DNA from: UBA1550 sp049294435
GTDB lineage: Bacteria; Patescibacteriota; Minisyncoccia; Phycocordibacterales; UBA1550
Direction: 5' to 3'
Length of the DNA stretch: 34,617 bases
Assembly (NCBI GenBank): GCA_049294435.1
Contig: JBAQCU010000039.1
Coordinates: forward strand, 1-34,617
Positions within the stretch are counted from its first letter, which is position 1. Each line of letters opens with the position of its first letter. Of the stretch, positions 15,774-22,725 are shown piece by piece. The position numbers and the translations under genes are program-made. The notes under the pieces are model-generated. The model was not told the DNA's origin, made no database searches, and saw only the letters and a program-made list of their open reading frames with translations.

Positions 15774-16592
15774 ATGCTACCGCAATACTTCGACATTCAC
15801 TCTCACATAAACGATGCGCGCTTCGATGGTGAGAGAGAGGCAGTTCTCGCGCGTATGCGCGAGCATGAAGTTTTTGCGATTGTGGTCGGTACGGATTATC
15901 AAAGCTCGCAAGAAGCCGTCAATATGGCTTCATTCGCGGATGGTGGCGTATATGCCTCTATTGGTGTTCACCCTATTGATGACAGGAATGAAAAATTTCG
16001 CGAGCCGTTTTTTTCGGAACTGGCAATAAGTCACCTCGTTGTTGCAGTGGGCGAGTGCGGTCTTGATTATTCACGGCTTGATGATGCAGAAGATGCGTCA
16101 GCAGAGAAAGCGCGTCAGCAAAAACTTTTTGAGGATCAAATAGATTTCGCTCTTGCGAAAAATCTGCCACTGATGCTTCATGTGCGTGACAGCGACAAAG
16201 CGCTCGCGGACGCACATCGTGATGTTATTTCGATACTTGCGACAAAGAAAAACATGGCGGGGGGGCGCCTTCGCGGTAATATACATTTTTTTTCGCAGAC
16301 TATTGATATAGCGCGCGAGTATTTTGCTTTAGATTTTACCATTTCCTTTACGGGCGTGATTACGTTTTCAAACGAGTATGATGAAGTTGTGTGTCTCGCC
16401 CCGCTTGATAAAATAATGTCCGAGACTGACTGCCCGTATGTGTCGCCTGTGCCGTACCGTGGCAAAAGGAACGAACCTATTTATGTGGAGGAAGTGGTAA
16501 AGAAGATAGCTGAAATTCGTGGTGAGGATTTTGAAACCGTGCGCGTAGCCCTTGTACAAAACGCGTTGAGAACTTTTAACATAAAGGTTTGA
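15774..16592 (+). CDS. tatD: TatD family metal-dependent deoxyribonuclease
   Basis: 272 residues, usual length. Metal-binding motifs appear in order: FDIHSHIND (HxH, N-terminal), ASIGVHPID, VAVGECGLDYSR (Glu ligand), LPLMLHVRDSD (His), NIHFFSQTIDIAREY (His), and SETDCPYVSPVPYRGKRNEP (Asp). TatD enzymes are 3'-5' DNA exonucleases with roles in repair and DNA turnover. The order metG-tatD is common in bacteria and supports the call. The TGA stop lies within the -35 of the next gene's promoter. Confidence 0.94.
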   Translation: MLPQYFDIHSHINDARFDGEREAVLARMREHEVFAIVVGTDYQSSQEAVNMASFADGGVYASIGVHPIDDRNEKFREPFFSELAISHLVVAVGECGLDYSRLDDAEDASAEKARQQKLFEDQIDFALAKNLPLMLHVRDSDKALADAHRDVISILATKKNMAGGRLRGNIHFFSQTIDIAREYFALDFTISFTGVITFSNEYDEVVCLAPLDKIMSETDCPYVSPVPYRGKRNEPIYVEEVVKKIAEIRGEDFETVRVALVQNALRTFNIKV

Positions 16593-16617
16593 CAGGGTAC
16601 ACTGTTTGGAGTAGTCT
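16589..16617 (+). promoter_or_regulatory. Promoter of the 16657 gene
   Basis: Consensus TTGACA (16589-16594), 17-nt spacer, TAGTCT (16612-16617). Transcription would begin near 16624, leaving about 33 nt of leader with a Shine-Dalgarno (GGGAG, 16645-16649). Confidence 0.7.
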
Positions 16618-16656
16618 TCATGCAGACTAAATTTGGTACATTTATGGGAGAAAATC

Positions 16657-17223
16657 ATGAAAACGTTAGTCGTAGGTTCAATTGTCAAAGCATTGCCAGA
16701 GAGCAATACGTGGATGCATCAGTTCGATATCGCTGGAACAGTCACTGAAATTTTTCACAAGGGCGATAAAGCTTTTGCAAAAATTTCAGTCCCAAAATGG
16801 CTCGTCAAAAGAAACCACGCAGGGCATATTGTTCGTGAGTGGGTAAGAGATGGGCTGTCAAAACAAGCTGATGATTCATTGTTTTTGGGCGAAGGTATCG
16901 AGCTTGCTCATTTAGAGCCAAGTGATATGCCTGAGCAGTCCAAAACTATTAAAGACAGAGTTGATTCTTTGGTCGACCAAGCCTTCGGCTTTAAAGGCCA
17001 TCGACTTGGCATAAATGTGGTTTATTGGCCAGTAGACCTTATCGTCACCCCTGGGGCTTGTGTGCATGAAGGTTGTGGCCAATCTCGCACACACCTTGCA
17101 TGGCACAACAACCACGGGACTGTTGAAGCATTCATGGTTTGTGAGCCACACTACAATGAGTGCAACGGCAGATGCTCAGATGGTTTTCCATTGAAAGCTG
17201 AGTTATTGCGTAATGTGGCTTAG
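16657..17223 (+). CDS. Orphan protein with a C-terminal putative zinc-binding motif
   Basis: 188 residues; family not recognised. The N-terminal part (about 1-60) looks like a small beta-barrel (VVGSIVKALPE, IAGTVTEIFHKGDKAFAKIS). The C-terminal part has CVHEGCGQSRTHLAWH, then VCEPHYNECNGRC, a Cys/His arrangement suited to binding one or two zincs. The longer frame from TTG 16633 is less likely, because ATG 16657 has GGGAG at 7 nt. The gene is monocistronic, with its own consensus promoter and a strong terminator. No transmembrane segment, so cytoplasmic. A nucleic-acid-binding role is only a guess. Confidence 0.75.
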   Translation: MKTLVVGSIVKALPESNTWMHQFDIAGTVTEIFHKGDKAFAKISVPKWLVKRNHAGHIVREWVRDGLSKQADDSLFLGEGIELAHLEPSDMPEQSKTIKDRVDSLVDQAFGFKGHRLGINVVYWPVDLIVTPGACVHEGCGQSRTHLAWHNNHGTVEAFMVCEPHYNECNGRCSDGFPLKAELLRNVA

Positions 17224-17254
17224 GCAGGCGCTATCATGGTGCAATACTAAATTT

Positions 17255-17297
17255 AGCCCCCGCACAAGTGGAAATACACTTGTGCGGGCTTTTTTTG
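17255..17297 (+). terminator. Rho-independent terminator
   Basis: AGCCCCCGCACAAGTG pairs with CACTTGTGCGGGCT around GAAATA, followed by seven T's. The T-run runs straight into the -35 (TTGACT) of the rpsF promoter. Confidence 0.9.
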
Positions 17298-17323
17298 ACT
17301 TATCACACGTCCTCTGGTAGTAT
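17295..17323 (+). promoter_or_regulatory. Promoter of rpsF
   Basis: TTGACT (17295-17300), 17-nt spacer, TAGTAT (17318-17323) preceded by TGG. The predicted start near 17330 leaves about 38 nt of leader. Confidence 0.75.
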
Positions 17324-17327
17324 GCTT

Positions 17328-17354
17328 GGGTTACTAGGTTAACGGGGGAAACCC
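17328..17354 (+). promoter_or_regulatory. Hairpin at the 5' end of the rpsF leader
   Basis: GGGTT (17328-17332) can pair with AACCC (17350-17354) around ACTAGGTTAACGGGGGA. Autoregulation of rpsF by an S6:S18 leader motif is known in many bacteria. This hairpin is in the right place, but I cannot confirm that it matches the motif. Confidence 0.3.
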
Positions 17355-17367
17355 TATAAAAATTAAT

Positions 17368-17871
17368 ATGGATCATCAAGAACACACGGAGCCTCGCATT
17401 TACGAGCTAGGCTACCATCTCGTTCCAACGCTTTCCGCGGAGCAAATCCCGGGAGCGTCGGGAGCCGTGCGTGGTATGATTGAGCGGATTTCCAAGGAAA
17501 TTATTGCCGAGGAATTACCCGTATTCATCGACCTCGCCTATCAGATTGTGAAAACAATCGACCACAAGAATAAGCGCTTCGACGAGGCTTACTTCGGATG
17601 GATTAAGTTTGAAGGATCTCCAGCAGGCATTGCAGAGTTGGAAGAAGGGCTCAAGAAGGACGAAAACATCCTTCGCTACCTCATTGTAAAGACTATTCGC
17701 GAGAATACGTTTATTGCAAAGAAGTTCACAGGAGCAAAGGTAAAGGAGCTGGAAATCGAGGCCGTCGCTATTCCAGAGGAATCAGCAGTGGTAGCCACTG
17801 AATTACCAAATTCACGTCTGGACGCCGGCGATGAGGCACTGGACAAAGCCATTGAAGAATTGGTAGCATAA
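17368..17871 (+). CDS. rpsF: 30S ribosomal protein S6
   Basis: 167 residues. The N-terminal ~110 residues follow the S6 ferredoxin-like fold: IYELGYHLVPTLS (first strand), an acidic helix, then KRFDEAYFGWIKFEGS and DENILRYLIVKTI, matching the typical K-x-x-x-A-Y-x-x-I/F-x-F pattern and LRYLIVK. A ~45-residue acidic, alanine-rich tail (EAVAIPEESAVVATELPNS...) goes beyond the core. It is the first gene of the classic rpsF-ssb-rpsR order. S6 binds the 30S platform with S18, encoded two genes on. Confidence 0.88.
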   Translation: MDHQEHTEPRIYELGYHLVPTLSAEQIPGASGAVRGMIERISKEIIAEELPVFIDLAYQIVKTIDHKNKRFDEAYFGWIKFEGSPAGIAELEEGLKKDENILRYLIVKTIRENTFIAKKFTGAKVKELEIEAVAIPEESAVVATELPNSRLDAGDEALDKAIEELVA

Positions 17872-18026
17872 GAGTGAACTTACGTTTTGGCGCATTCCTG
17901 AATCAGCAGATTCTGAATTAGTAAATTCACGCCTCTGGCGCAGAATCTTGGGCGTAACGTTGCTTGCGCCTCGGATTGTATTCAAAATATAAGCCCTTAC
18001 AACGGTAAATAATCAACCACATTATT
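17872..18026 (+). other. rpsF-ssb spacer with a partial duplication of the rpsF tail
   Basis: CTGAATTAGTAAATTCACGC near 17913 resembles CTGAATTACCAAATTCACGT near 17798 inside rpsF. No ORF or clear promoter was seen, so ssb is probably reached by read-through. Confidence 0.35.
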
Positions 18027-18488
18027 ATGTACATCAACAAAGCAATGGTTTATGGAAACTTGACGCGCGACCCGGAAATGAAGGCGCTTCCGTCAGGACA
18101 GCAGGTGACGAGCTTCAGTCTTGCAACAAACCGCGTATGGAAAGACAAAAGCGGAGCAAAGCAGGAGAGTGTGGATTATCACAATATCGTGCTCTTTGCA
18201 AAGCTCGCGGAGCTCGCTCACCAGTACTTGAAAAAGGGTTCTGGCGTATTCATTGAGGGTCGTATGCAGACACGTAGTTGGGACGATGCGGCAAGCGGTG
18301 GCAAAAAGTATCGCATGGAGATTGTTGCAGACACAATGCAGTTTGGACCGCGCGCAGGTGGAGCACAGGCAGCAGGTGGCTACACTCCTGCACCATCCGC
18401 AAAAGGAGCACAAGCTCCCGCGCACGAACCTCTTGAAACCATTGAATATCCACAGGAGGATATTAATCCCGACGACATCCCCTTTTAA
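18027..18488 (+). CDS. ssb: Single-stranded DNA-binding protein
   Basis: 153 residues. The OB-fold core shows the standard SSB blocks: NKAMVYGNLTRDPEMKALPSG, VTSFSLATNRVW, ESVDYHNIVLFAKLAELAHQY and KGSGVFIEGRMQTRSWDD. A Gly/Ala/Pro-rich linker follows and the protein ends in the acidic tip NPDDIPF, which recruits repair and replication partners such as RecO. It lies between rpsF and rpsR as in most bacteria. The ATG has no Shine-Dalgarno. Confidence 0.96.
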   Translation: MYINKAMVYGNLTRDPEMKALPSGQQVTSFSLATNRVWKDKSGAKQESVDYHNIVLFAKLAELAHQYLKKGSGVFIEGRMQTRSWDDAASGGKKYRMEIVADTMQFGPRAGGAQAAGGYTPAPSAKGAQAPAHEPLETIEYPQEDINPDDIPF

Positions 18489-18521
18489 TTTAAACATATG
18501 TAGCTGGCGCGCTACGTTGTT

Positions 18522-18581
18522 GACCGCTCCGGTTTCTCCCGCACTGTATTTTTATACAGCTTGGTCGAAATCCTCGCGGTC
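18522..18581 (+). other. Structured spacer between ssb and rpsR
   Basis: GACCGC (18522-18527) and GCGGTC (18576-18581) enclose a second perfect stem, CTGTAT (18544-18549) / ATACAG (18554-18559). The spacer has no gene. It could shape processing or translation of rpsR, or simply be an intergenic hairpin. Confidence 0.4.
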
Positions 18582-18636
18582 GCCTTGTATCGCATCCAAC
18601 TTCATAAGTTTAAATAATTAAATAAATAAACTTATT

Positions 18637-18846
18637 ATGAAAAAGAACACACAATGTTATTTTACGACAAACAACGTAAAGCTTATCGACTATAAAGATG
18701 TTGATATTCTAAAGAAGTTTCTCAACCCACACGCTCGTATGATTGGTGGAGAGCGCACAGGCGTATGCTCAAAGCATCAACGCCAGCTCGCTTCCGCAAT
18801 CAAGCGTTCACGATTCATGGCGCTTTTGCCATTCGTAGCGAAGTAA
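18637..18846 (+). CDS. rpsR: 30S ribosomal protein S18
   Basis: 69 residues, within the range for S18. The family core is visible: VKLIDYKDVDILKKFLNPHA, RMIGGERTGVCSKHQRQLAS and AIKRSRFMALLPFV, matching the usual IDYKD...L..F....GKI.PRR.TG....Q..L..AIKRAR..ALLPY. An N-terminal CYFT segment has one cysteine only. It is the third gene of rpsF-ssb-rpsR. The usual next gene, rplI (L9), is absent and a convergent efp follows, consistent with the reported loss of bL9 in CPR bacteria. Confidence 0.94.
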   Translation: MKKNTQCYFTTNNVKLIDYKDVDILKKFLNPHARMIGGERTGVCSKHQRQLASAIKRSRFMALLPFVAK

Positions 18847-18874
18847 AAGAAAAAACAACTGACCACTGACAAGT

Positions 18875-18984
18875 GACATTTGACGGAATACAAAAACGCA
18901 ATCGCTCCGCGATTGCGTTTTTGTTGTGTTCTATTTTTGTATTCTTGTCAATTGTCCGCGTAGCGGTGTCAGGTGTCAAATGTC
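18875..18984. terminator. Bidirectional terminator between rpsR and efp
   Basis: Inner hairpin CAAAAACGCAATCGC (18891-18905) / GCGATTGCGTTTTTG (18909-18923) has A and T runs on both sides, serving both convergent genes. An outer pair GACATTTGAC (18875-18884) / GTCAAATGTC (18975-18984) surrounds it. Confidence 0.8.
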
Positions 18985-18989
18985 CCAAA

Positions 18990-19565
18990 TTACTTCTTAT
19001 CTACTCTCTCAGCATACGTCCCTGTTTCTGTATTGATACGAATGAGGTCTCCTTCGTGAATAAACATTGGCACGTTAATCGTTGCGCCAGTTTCAAGGGT
19101 TACTGTGTTTGAGCCACCCGATACTGTATTTCCACGTACTGCAGGAGGAGCCTCTTTCACGAGAAGTTCAACCTTGATAGGAAGACGAACACTAATCACT
19201 TTATCATCAAAAAGCATAGCGGTAACGTTTGTATTTGGCTTCAGGAATCCTTCTTTTCCATCGAGAACCTCTGTCTTTAATGAGAAACGGTCTGAGGGGT
19301 CCTTTATTGAGCAGAACCATGATTCTCCCTTGCCGGAATAAAGATACTTAATCTCCTTTGTTTCAATATCAGCTTCTTCTGCTCGGTCTGATTGCTGAAA
19401 AGTCTCCTCCACAACACGTCCGGTAATGAGGTGCTTGAGCTTAGTCTGGTTTGTAGGGCGACGCTTTTGCTTCTGCGCTACGTGTGAGGACATAACTATG
19501 TACGGCTCGCCTTTTAAAACAATACATTTCCCTGGTTTAATTTCATTGTAATCAATAATTGCCAT
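18990..19565 (-). CDS. efp: Translation elongation factor P
   Basis: 191 residues from ATG 19565. EF-P relieves ribosome stalling at proline runs. Its three-domain pattern is visible: DYNEIKPGKCIVLKGEPYIV (KOW-like domain I), the OB domain with RFSLKTEVLDGKEGFLKPNT, and the C-terminal OB domain with LPIKVELLVKEAPPAVRGNT and NVPMFIHEGDLIRINTETG. The domain I tip loop reads HVAQKQKRRPTNQTKLKHL and lacks the PGKG/PGRG motif that carries the modified Lys/Arg in well-studied EF-Ps. The GTG at 19574 is unlikely because the -10 box (19575-19580) abuts it. Confidence 0.95.
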   Translation of the reverse strand: MAIIDYNEIKPGKCIVLKGEPYIVMSSHVAQKQKRRPTNQTKLKHLITGRVVEETFQQSDRAEEADIETKEIKYLYSGKGESWFCSIKDPSDRFSLKTEVLDGKEGFLKPNTNVTAMLFDDKVISVRLPIKVELLVKEAPPAVRGNTVSGGSNTVTLETGATINVPMFIHEGDLIRINTETGTYAERVDKK

Positions 19566-19574
19566 AATCTGCAC

Positions 19575-19602
19575 ATTCTACGGGTTTTTTAACAAAATGC
19601 AA
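19575..19602 (-). promoter_or_regulatory. Promoter of efp
   Basis: On the - strand: TTGCAT (19602-19597), 16-nt spacer, TAGAAT (19580-19575), 9 nt, ATG (19565). The predicted leader is 2-3 nt or none. Confidence 0.65.
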
Positions 19603-19625
19603 CTTGCCTACTTTGTTTTTTGTAT

Positions 19626-19685
19626 GTCTTTGCGAGTACTCGAAGCAATCTATGGTTCTTGATTCCTTCGAGTACTCGCAAAGAC
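19626..19685. repeat. GTCTTTGCGAG palindromic repeat
   Basis: GTCTTTGCGAGTACTCGAA (19626-19644) and its exact complement (19667-19685) form a 19-bp stem; GAAGCAATC lies just inside. It is one member of a dispersed family (also 3205, 7118, 27551, 27677, 28665, 32063). Confidence 0.85.
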
Positions 19686-19744
19686 GCAATTAAGGGGAGT
19701 TTCGTAATTAAAAGTATTATAGTTATCCACAGGCTACCCTTTTT

Positions 19745-19774
19745 TTGTTGCATATATTCGGGGGGGGGTATACT
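19745..19774 (+). promoter_or_regulatory. Promoter with a 9-G tract in its spacer
   Basis: TTGTTG (19745-19750), 18-nt spacer ending in nine G's (19760-19768), TATACT (19769-19774). The leader to the ATG at 19859 would be about 80 nt. A TTATCCACA box (19723-19731) lies just upstream. Slippage in the G-tract would alter spacing and promoter strength. Confidence 0.5.
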
Positions 19775-19858
19775 TAAGGAACTCCAGAAACTACAGGGAG
19801 AGATTTTTATTGTCCCCATCTTTAATAATTAATTGGTATCAGAAGCAAACTCAAACAT

Positions 19859-20749
19859 ATGTCAAAAAAAATCAGCACGTATTTCAAAAAGATAAGTCCC
19901 ATTTCGGCTACCCTATCCGTTATTTTATCCGTTTTGTTTGTGGCTGTTGCCGCGCAAGCCGCGACGACAATAGGTACCAACATCAGTACTGACGGCACGG
20001 TAACAGCTCTAAGCGTAAACAAGGTGACTATTACCGCTCCAGCAACTGCCGCAACTCTTACATTGGCGGAGGGTTCATCACTCGTAACTGCTGGCGCGTT
20101 TTCTAACACACTTACGACGACAGCAACCACAAATGTTACCCTCCCAACGACAGGAACATTGGCAACTTTGGCTGGCACAGAGACTCTTAGTGGAAAAACG
20201 CTTGTTGCCCCAGCTCTTGGCGCTGCAACAGCAACTACGATTAACGGCAATACTATCACCACAGGCACTGGTACTCTCACACTTGCAGCTGGTTCAACAC
20301 TTGTAACCGCTGGCGCGTTCTCTAACACACTTACCACAACAGCAGCGACGAATGTTACTTTGCCAACGACAGGAACATTGGCAACTTTGGCTGGCACAGA
20401 GACTCTTAGTGGAAAAACGCTTGTTGCCCCCGCCCTTGGTGCTGCAACAGGAACATCACTTGCTCTTGGTGGTGGTACTGTTATTACTCAAATGAGTGTT
20501 TACGCGCCAACCCTAACGCCAGTAGCTTCTGCAGCCGCCATTGGAACAACAGAACAAACATTTACCGTGACTGGTCTCACCACAGCGGACAAGGTCTTTG
20601 TAAATGGTCCAGTGCCAACTTCACTTTGTCCAGCGGTGACATTTAGAGTTTCAGCTGCTAATACTTTAGCGATTGGGTTCTCTACCTTAACTGCAGCAGC
20701 GTGCACTCCTGTGGCGGGGACATACAATATCGTAGCAATTCGTAGCTAA
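19859..20749 (+). CDS. Secreted surface protein with phage-tail-like repeats
   Basis: 296 residues. An N-terminal signal peptide (KKISTYFKKISPIS, then a hydrophobic run to VAVAAQAA) is followed by low-complexity Thr/Ala/Gly/Leu-rich sequence. Two copies of a 73-residue unit carry VTLPTTGTLATLAGTETLSG, a pattern I associate with phage tail-fibre and appendage proteins. The C-terminal ~90 residues (TEQTFTVTGLTTADKVFVNG onward, two cysteines) form a separate small beta domain. It lies just before another secreted protein (20780), and the two may be expressed together. Function unknown; a surface fibre or adhesin is the most natural guess. Confidence 0.8.
   Translation: MSKKISTYFKKISPISATLSVILSVLFVAVAAQAATTIGTNISTDGTVTALSVNKVTITAPATAATLTLAEGSSLVTAGAFSNTLTTTATTNVTLPTTGTLATLAGTETLSGKTLVAPALGAATATTINGNTITTGTGTLTLAAGSTLVTAGAFSNTLTTTAATNVTLPTTGTLATLAGTETLSGKTLVAPALGAATGTSLALGGGTVITQMSVYAPTLTPVASAAAIGTTEQTFTVTGLTTADKVFVNGPVPTSLCPAVTFRVSAANTLAIGFSTLTAAACTPVAGTYNIVAIRS
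20075..20455 (+). repeat. Tandem 219-bp intragenic repeat
   Basis: The CCAACGACAGGAACATTGGC block at 20144 recurs at 20363, a period of 219 bp (73 codons, in frame). About 65 bp from this point are identical in both copies, while flanking parts differ at synonymous-type positions. Identity at the DNA level suggests recent duplication or gene conversion. Confidence 0.8.
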
Positions 20750-20779
20750 TTATCTTGTTCCCTAAACATTATAATCACT

Positions 20780-21832
20780 ATGAATAAAAAATCCTTAGCA
20801 ATCGTCCTGTCCTTGTTTCTCCCAATACTTGTTTTTGCAGCAGTGACTGACTTTACTGCAAACAGCAACATCACGGTCTCCGCAGTTACATTCGGCGCAG
20901 GATCTGCCAATATGATTATTATGAACGGCTCTACTGCTCAGAGCTGGTTGTTCAGCAGTGGAGCATTCACGGTTACAAATCCCGGATCAGCTTTTAATGT
21001 TGCATCATCTGATGCTACGGTGAAGTCTATCCAGGTAACTTCAGGCGGAACAACGCTTGTGTGTGAAGCGAACACCACCCCGGGAACATCATTCGCGACA
21101 TTGCCGACTGCATCAGGAACGTATACGGTGTTGCCCTCGGCTACTACCGCGTGCACGAGTTTGTGTACCGTATTGCCCAATGTTGCAACATACAATGCAT
21201 TTCCCACATGTGGGGCGCTCAGTTGTAGTGCTGGGTATCAAGTATCAGGGTCTGGCGCGAGCGCAACATGTGTTCCAGTTGGTGGAGGAGTGCCAACCTC
21301 ACTCCTTACCTGCCAAGTAGGGTACGCATTCGGACAAAATTCTTCTGGTAGTTGGTCATGTATCCCTGTTGTTTCTACTCCTATTACTACCACAATTGCT
21401 GGCTGTATGCCTGGTTACAGATTTAGCGCAACTACAGGTCAGTCCTGTAGTGGTACTACAATCCCTGGCTGTTTATCTGGTTACTTATTCAGTGCAACCA
21501 CAGGTCAGTCTTGCGGTGGCAAGACAGCTTCTTTGTCCATTAATGATACACAAATGACCGGACCATCTGATGGGGGGACCTCGGCTGTCTTTTCAAAGAA
21601 TTTATCCAAGGGCATGTCATCAGCTGATGTGCGTCGCTTGCAGGTGCTTCTTGCCTCCAACAAGGATGTGTATCCAGAAGGGATCGTTAATGGTCACTAT
21701 GGTCCGCTTACCAAAAAGGCAGTTGGGCGATTCCAAATAAAGTACGGTGTTGTTTCATCAGCCAAAGCTCGAGGGTATGGCAATGTGGGACCTATGACCC
21801 GCGCAAAATTGCAGATGGTTTTTGGTAATTAA
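20780..21832 (+). CDS. Secreted protein with C-terminal peptidoglycan-binding domain
   Basis: 350 residues. Signal peptide at 1-20 (KKSLAIVLSLFLPILVFA). A beta-rich N-terminal domain is followed by cysteine-bearing repeats of the form GC-x-x-GY-x-F/L-SATTGQSC (two clear copies: CMPGYRFSATTGQSC, CLSGYLFSATTGQSC), preceded by two related Cys segments. The C-terminal ~80 residues are a PG_binding_1 fold: LSKGMSSADVRRLQVLLAS, GIVNGHYGPLTKKAVGRFQI, GYGNVGPMTRAKLQ. It is likely anchored to the cell wall and displays the N-terminal domain. The same Cys repeat occurs in the large S-layer-like protein at 28787. A TATAAT box ends 4 nt before the ATG, and no good -35 was found. Confidence 0.88.
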   Translation: MNKKSLAIVLSLFLPILVFAAVTDFTANSNITVSAVTFGAGSANMIIMNGSTAQSWLFSSGAFTVTNPGSAFNVASSDATVKSIQVTSGGTTLVCEANTTPGTSFATLPTASGTYTVLPSATTACTSLCTVLPNVATYNAFPTCGALSCSAGYQVSGSGASATCVPVGGGVPTSLLTCQVGYAFGQNSSGSWSCIPVVSTPITTTIAGCMPGYRFSATTGQSCSGTTIPGCLSGYLFSATTGQSCGGKTASLSINDTQMTGPSDGGTSAVFSKNLSKGMSSADVRRLQVLLASNKDVYPEGIVNGHYGPLTKKAVGRFQIKYGVVSSAKARGYGNVGPMTRAKLQMVFGN

Positions 21833-21858
21833 AACCCTCTTTCAATTTCGCGCCCCAG

Positions 21859-21914
21859 AAAATACAAAAAATCATCTAGCCGGTTTAAACCGGCTGGATT
21901 ATTTTTTGTATTTT
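21859..21914. terminator. Terminator after the surface-protein genes
   Basis: AAAATACAAAAAAT and ATTTTTTGTATTTT flank the 18-bp palindrome AGCCGGTTTAAACCGGCT (21878-21895). It works for + transcripts (T-run 21902-21907) and potentially for - transcripts. Confidence 0.85.
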
Positions 21915-21947
21915 AAGGGTCTTGTTTTTAAGCTATTTCTTTTGCTA

Positions 21948-22046
21948 TCACTCTACCTCCTTTAGTTTTGCGCGGGCTTCTTTAAGGATTGCCGAGCGTA
22001 CCGCTTTATTCTCATTGTCTGCAAAAAAGATGCAAGTTGAATCATA
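21948..22046 (-). pseudogene. recA 3'-end relic
   Basis: Read on the - strand this encodes YDSTCIFFADNENKAVRS, then AILKEARAKLKEVE and a TGA stop. It aligns with the C-terminus of the intact RecA (YDSACIFLADNENKAIRASL, then LKEIRAKLRED) at about 22 of 30 positions. The frame is closed by a TAG two codons upstream, so only the last ~32 codons survive. The relic has the same orientation as recA and lies beyond the PaaX-like gene. It may be debris of a second recA or the scar of a duplication or insertion at the recA 3' end. The DNA differs clearly from the intact copy, so it is not recent. Confidence 0.8.
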
Positions 22047-22084
22047 TAACTACGACATGGCAATCATATCACCCCCATCCCATC

Positions 22085-22118
22085 ACAGCAATAGCACGCT
22101 ATAGCGTGCTATTGCTGT
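22085..22118. repeat. 34-bp perfect palindrome, copy 1
   Basis: Half-site ACAGCAATAGCACGCTA followed by its exact complement. It lies just beyond the 3' end of the PaaX-like gene and shares its core with the copy at 22746-22783. Confidence 0.9.
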
Positions 22119-22131
22119 AGAAGGTGTGTGC

Positions 22132-22719
22132 TTATGAAAGATGAAAATATTTCTTCAACTCCAACCCATTATCTATATCGATCGCAACAATAAAACGTAT
22201 GAATTTCCGCGCTTTATAAAACTCCACAATGTATTCTATCTCTCTCGCGCACGGGTACGGATGCACAAAAACAGATTTCTGAAATTCATAAAACCCCATA
22301 TTTTTAAAATGCATGCGAAGCGTGTCACGCACTTTTTTGAGAGGTTCTGGCACATCAAACATTACGATACGCCACCTTCCGTCCCATTGTGTCGTCGCCT
22401 TTATCTCCATATTGTTAATGTTGTACGTCAACGCAAGCTGTTTACCCTCTTTGGATAGTACAAGTGTCAGCGTTCCATCACGGTTGTCTTTTGTGGAAAC
22501 AAGCTTTGATTCATACAAAGAGTGAATAGCGCGACTGAGGGAATTACGATCGATATTACTCCACTCTCGGGTTACTTCTCGTACAATTCGAAAGTATTGA
22601 TTCGGATTTCTGGTAAGACCAAGAGCGAGTCCAGCAGACAAGAGAAGAATAATTTTTTTCTGCAGAGCGCTTCTGCGGGTTACACGGCAGGCACTTTTCC
22701 TTGATGTATTGTTTGTCAC
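22132..22719 (-). CDS. PaaX/Cas2-like regulator with N-terminal winged helix
   Basis: 195 residues. The N-terminal ~95 residues look like a winged helix (KKIILLLSAGLALGLTRNPN, IDRNSLSRAIHSLYESKLVS, DGTLTLVLSKEGKQLAL). The C-terminal ~85 residues show the Cas2-like ferredoxin fold of PaaX relatives: RWRIVMFDVPEPLKKVRDTL, FKNMGFYEFQKSVFVHPYPC, FIRFIVAIDID. Such proteins recur in Parcubacteria and are often labelled PaaX or Cas2. No CRISPR array or other cas gene is present, so a DNA-binding regulator is the better reading. The start is GTG 22719, 6 nt after a TATGCT box. Its -35 lies inside a 38-bp palindrome, suggesting autoregulation. Confidence 0.8.
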   Translation of the reverse strand: MTNNTSRKSACRVTRRSALQKKIILLLSAGLALGLTRNPNQYFRIVREVTREWSNIDRNSLSRAIHSLYESKLVSTKDNRDGTLTLVLSKEGKQLALTYNINNMEIKATTQWDGRWRIVMFDVPEPLKKVRDTLRMHFKNMGFYEFQKSVFVHPYPCAREIEYIVEFYKARKFIRFIVAIDIDNGLELKKYFHLS

Positions 22720-22725
22720 ACGTAC

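Noticed and set aside
22132..22719. Cas2 of a CRISPR system
   Set aside because: The C-terminal fold is Cas2-like, but there is an N-terminal winged helix and no repeat-spacer array, cas1 or other cas gene nearby. A PaaX-type regulator fits better.
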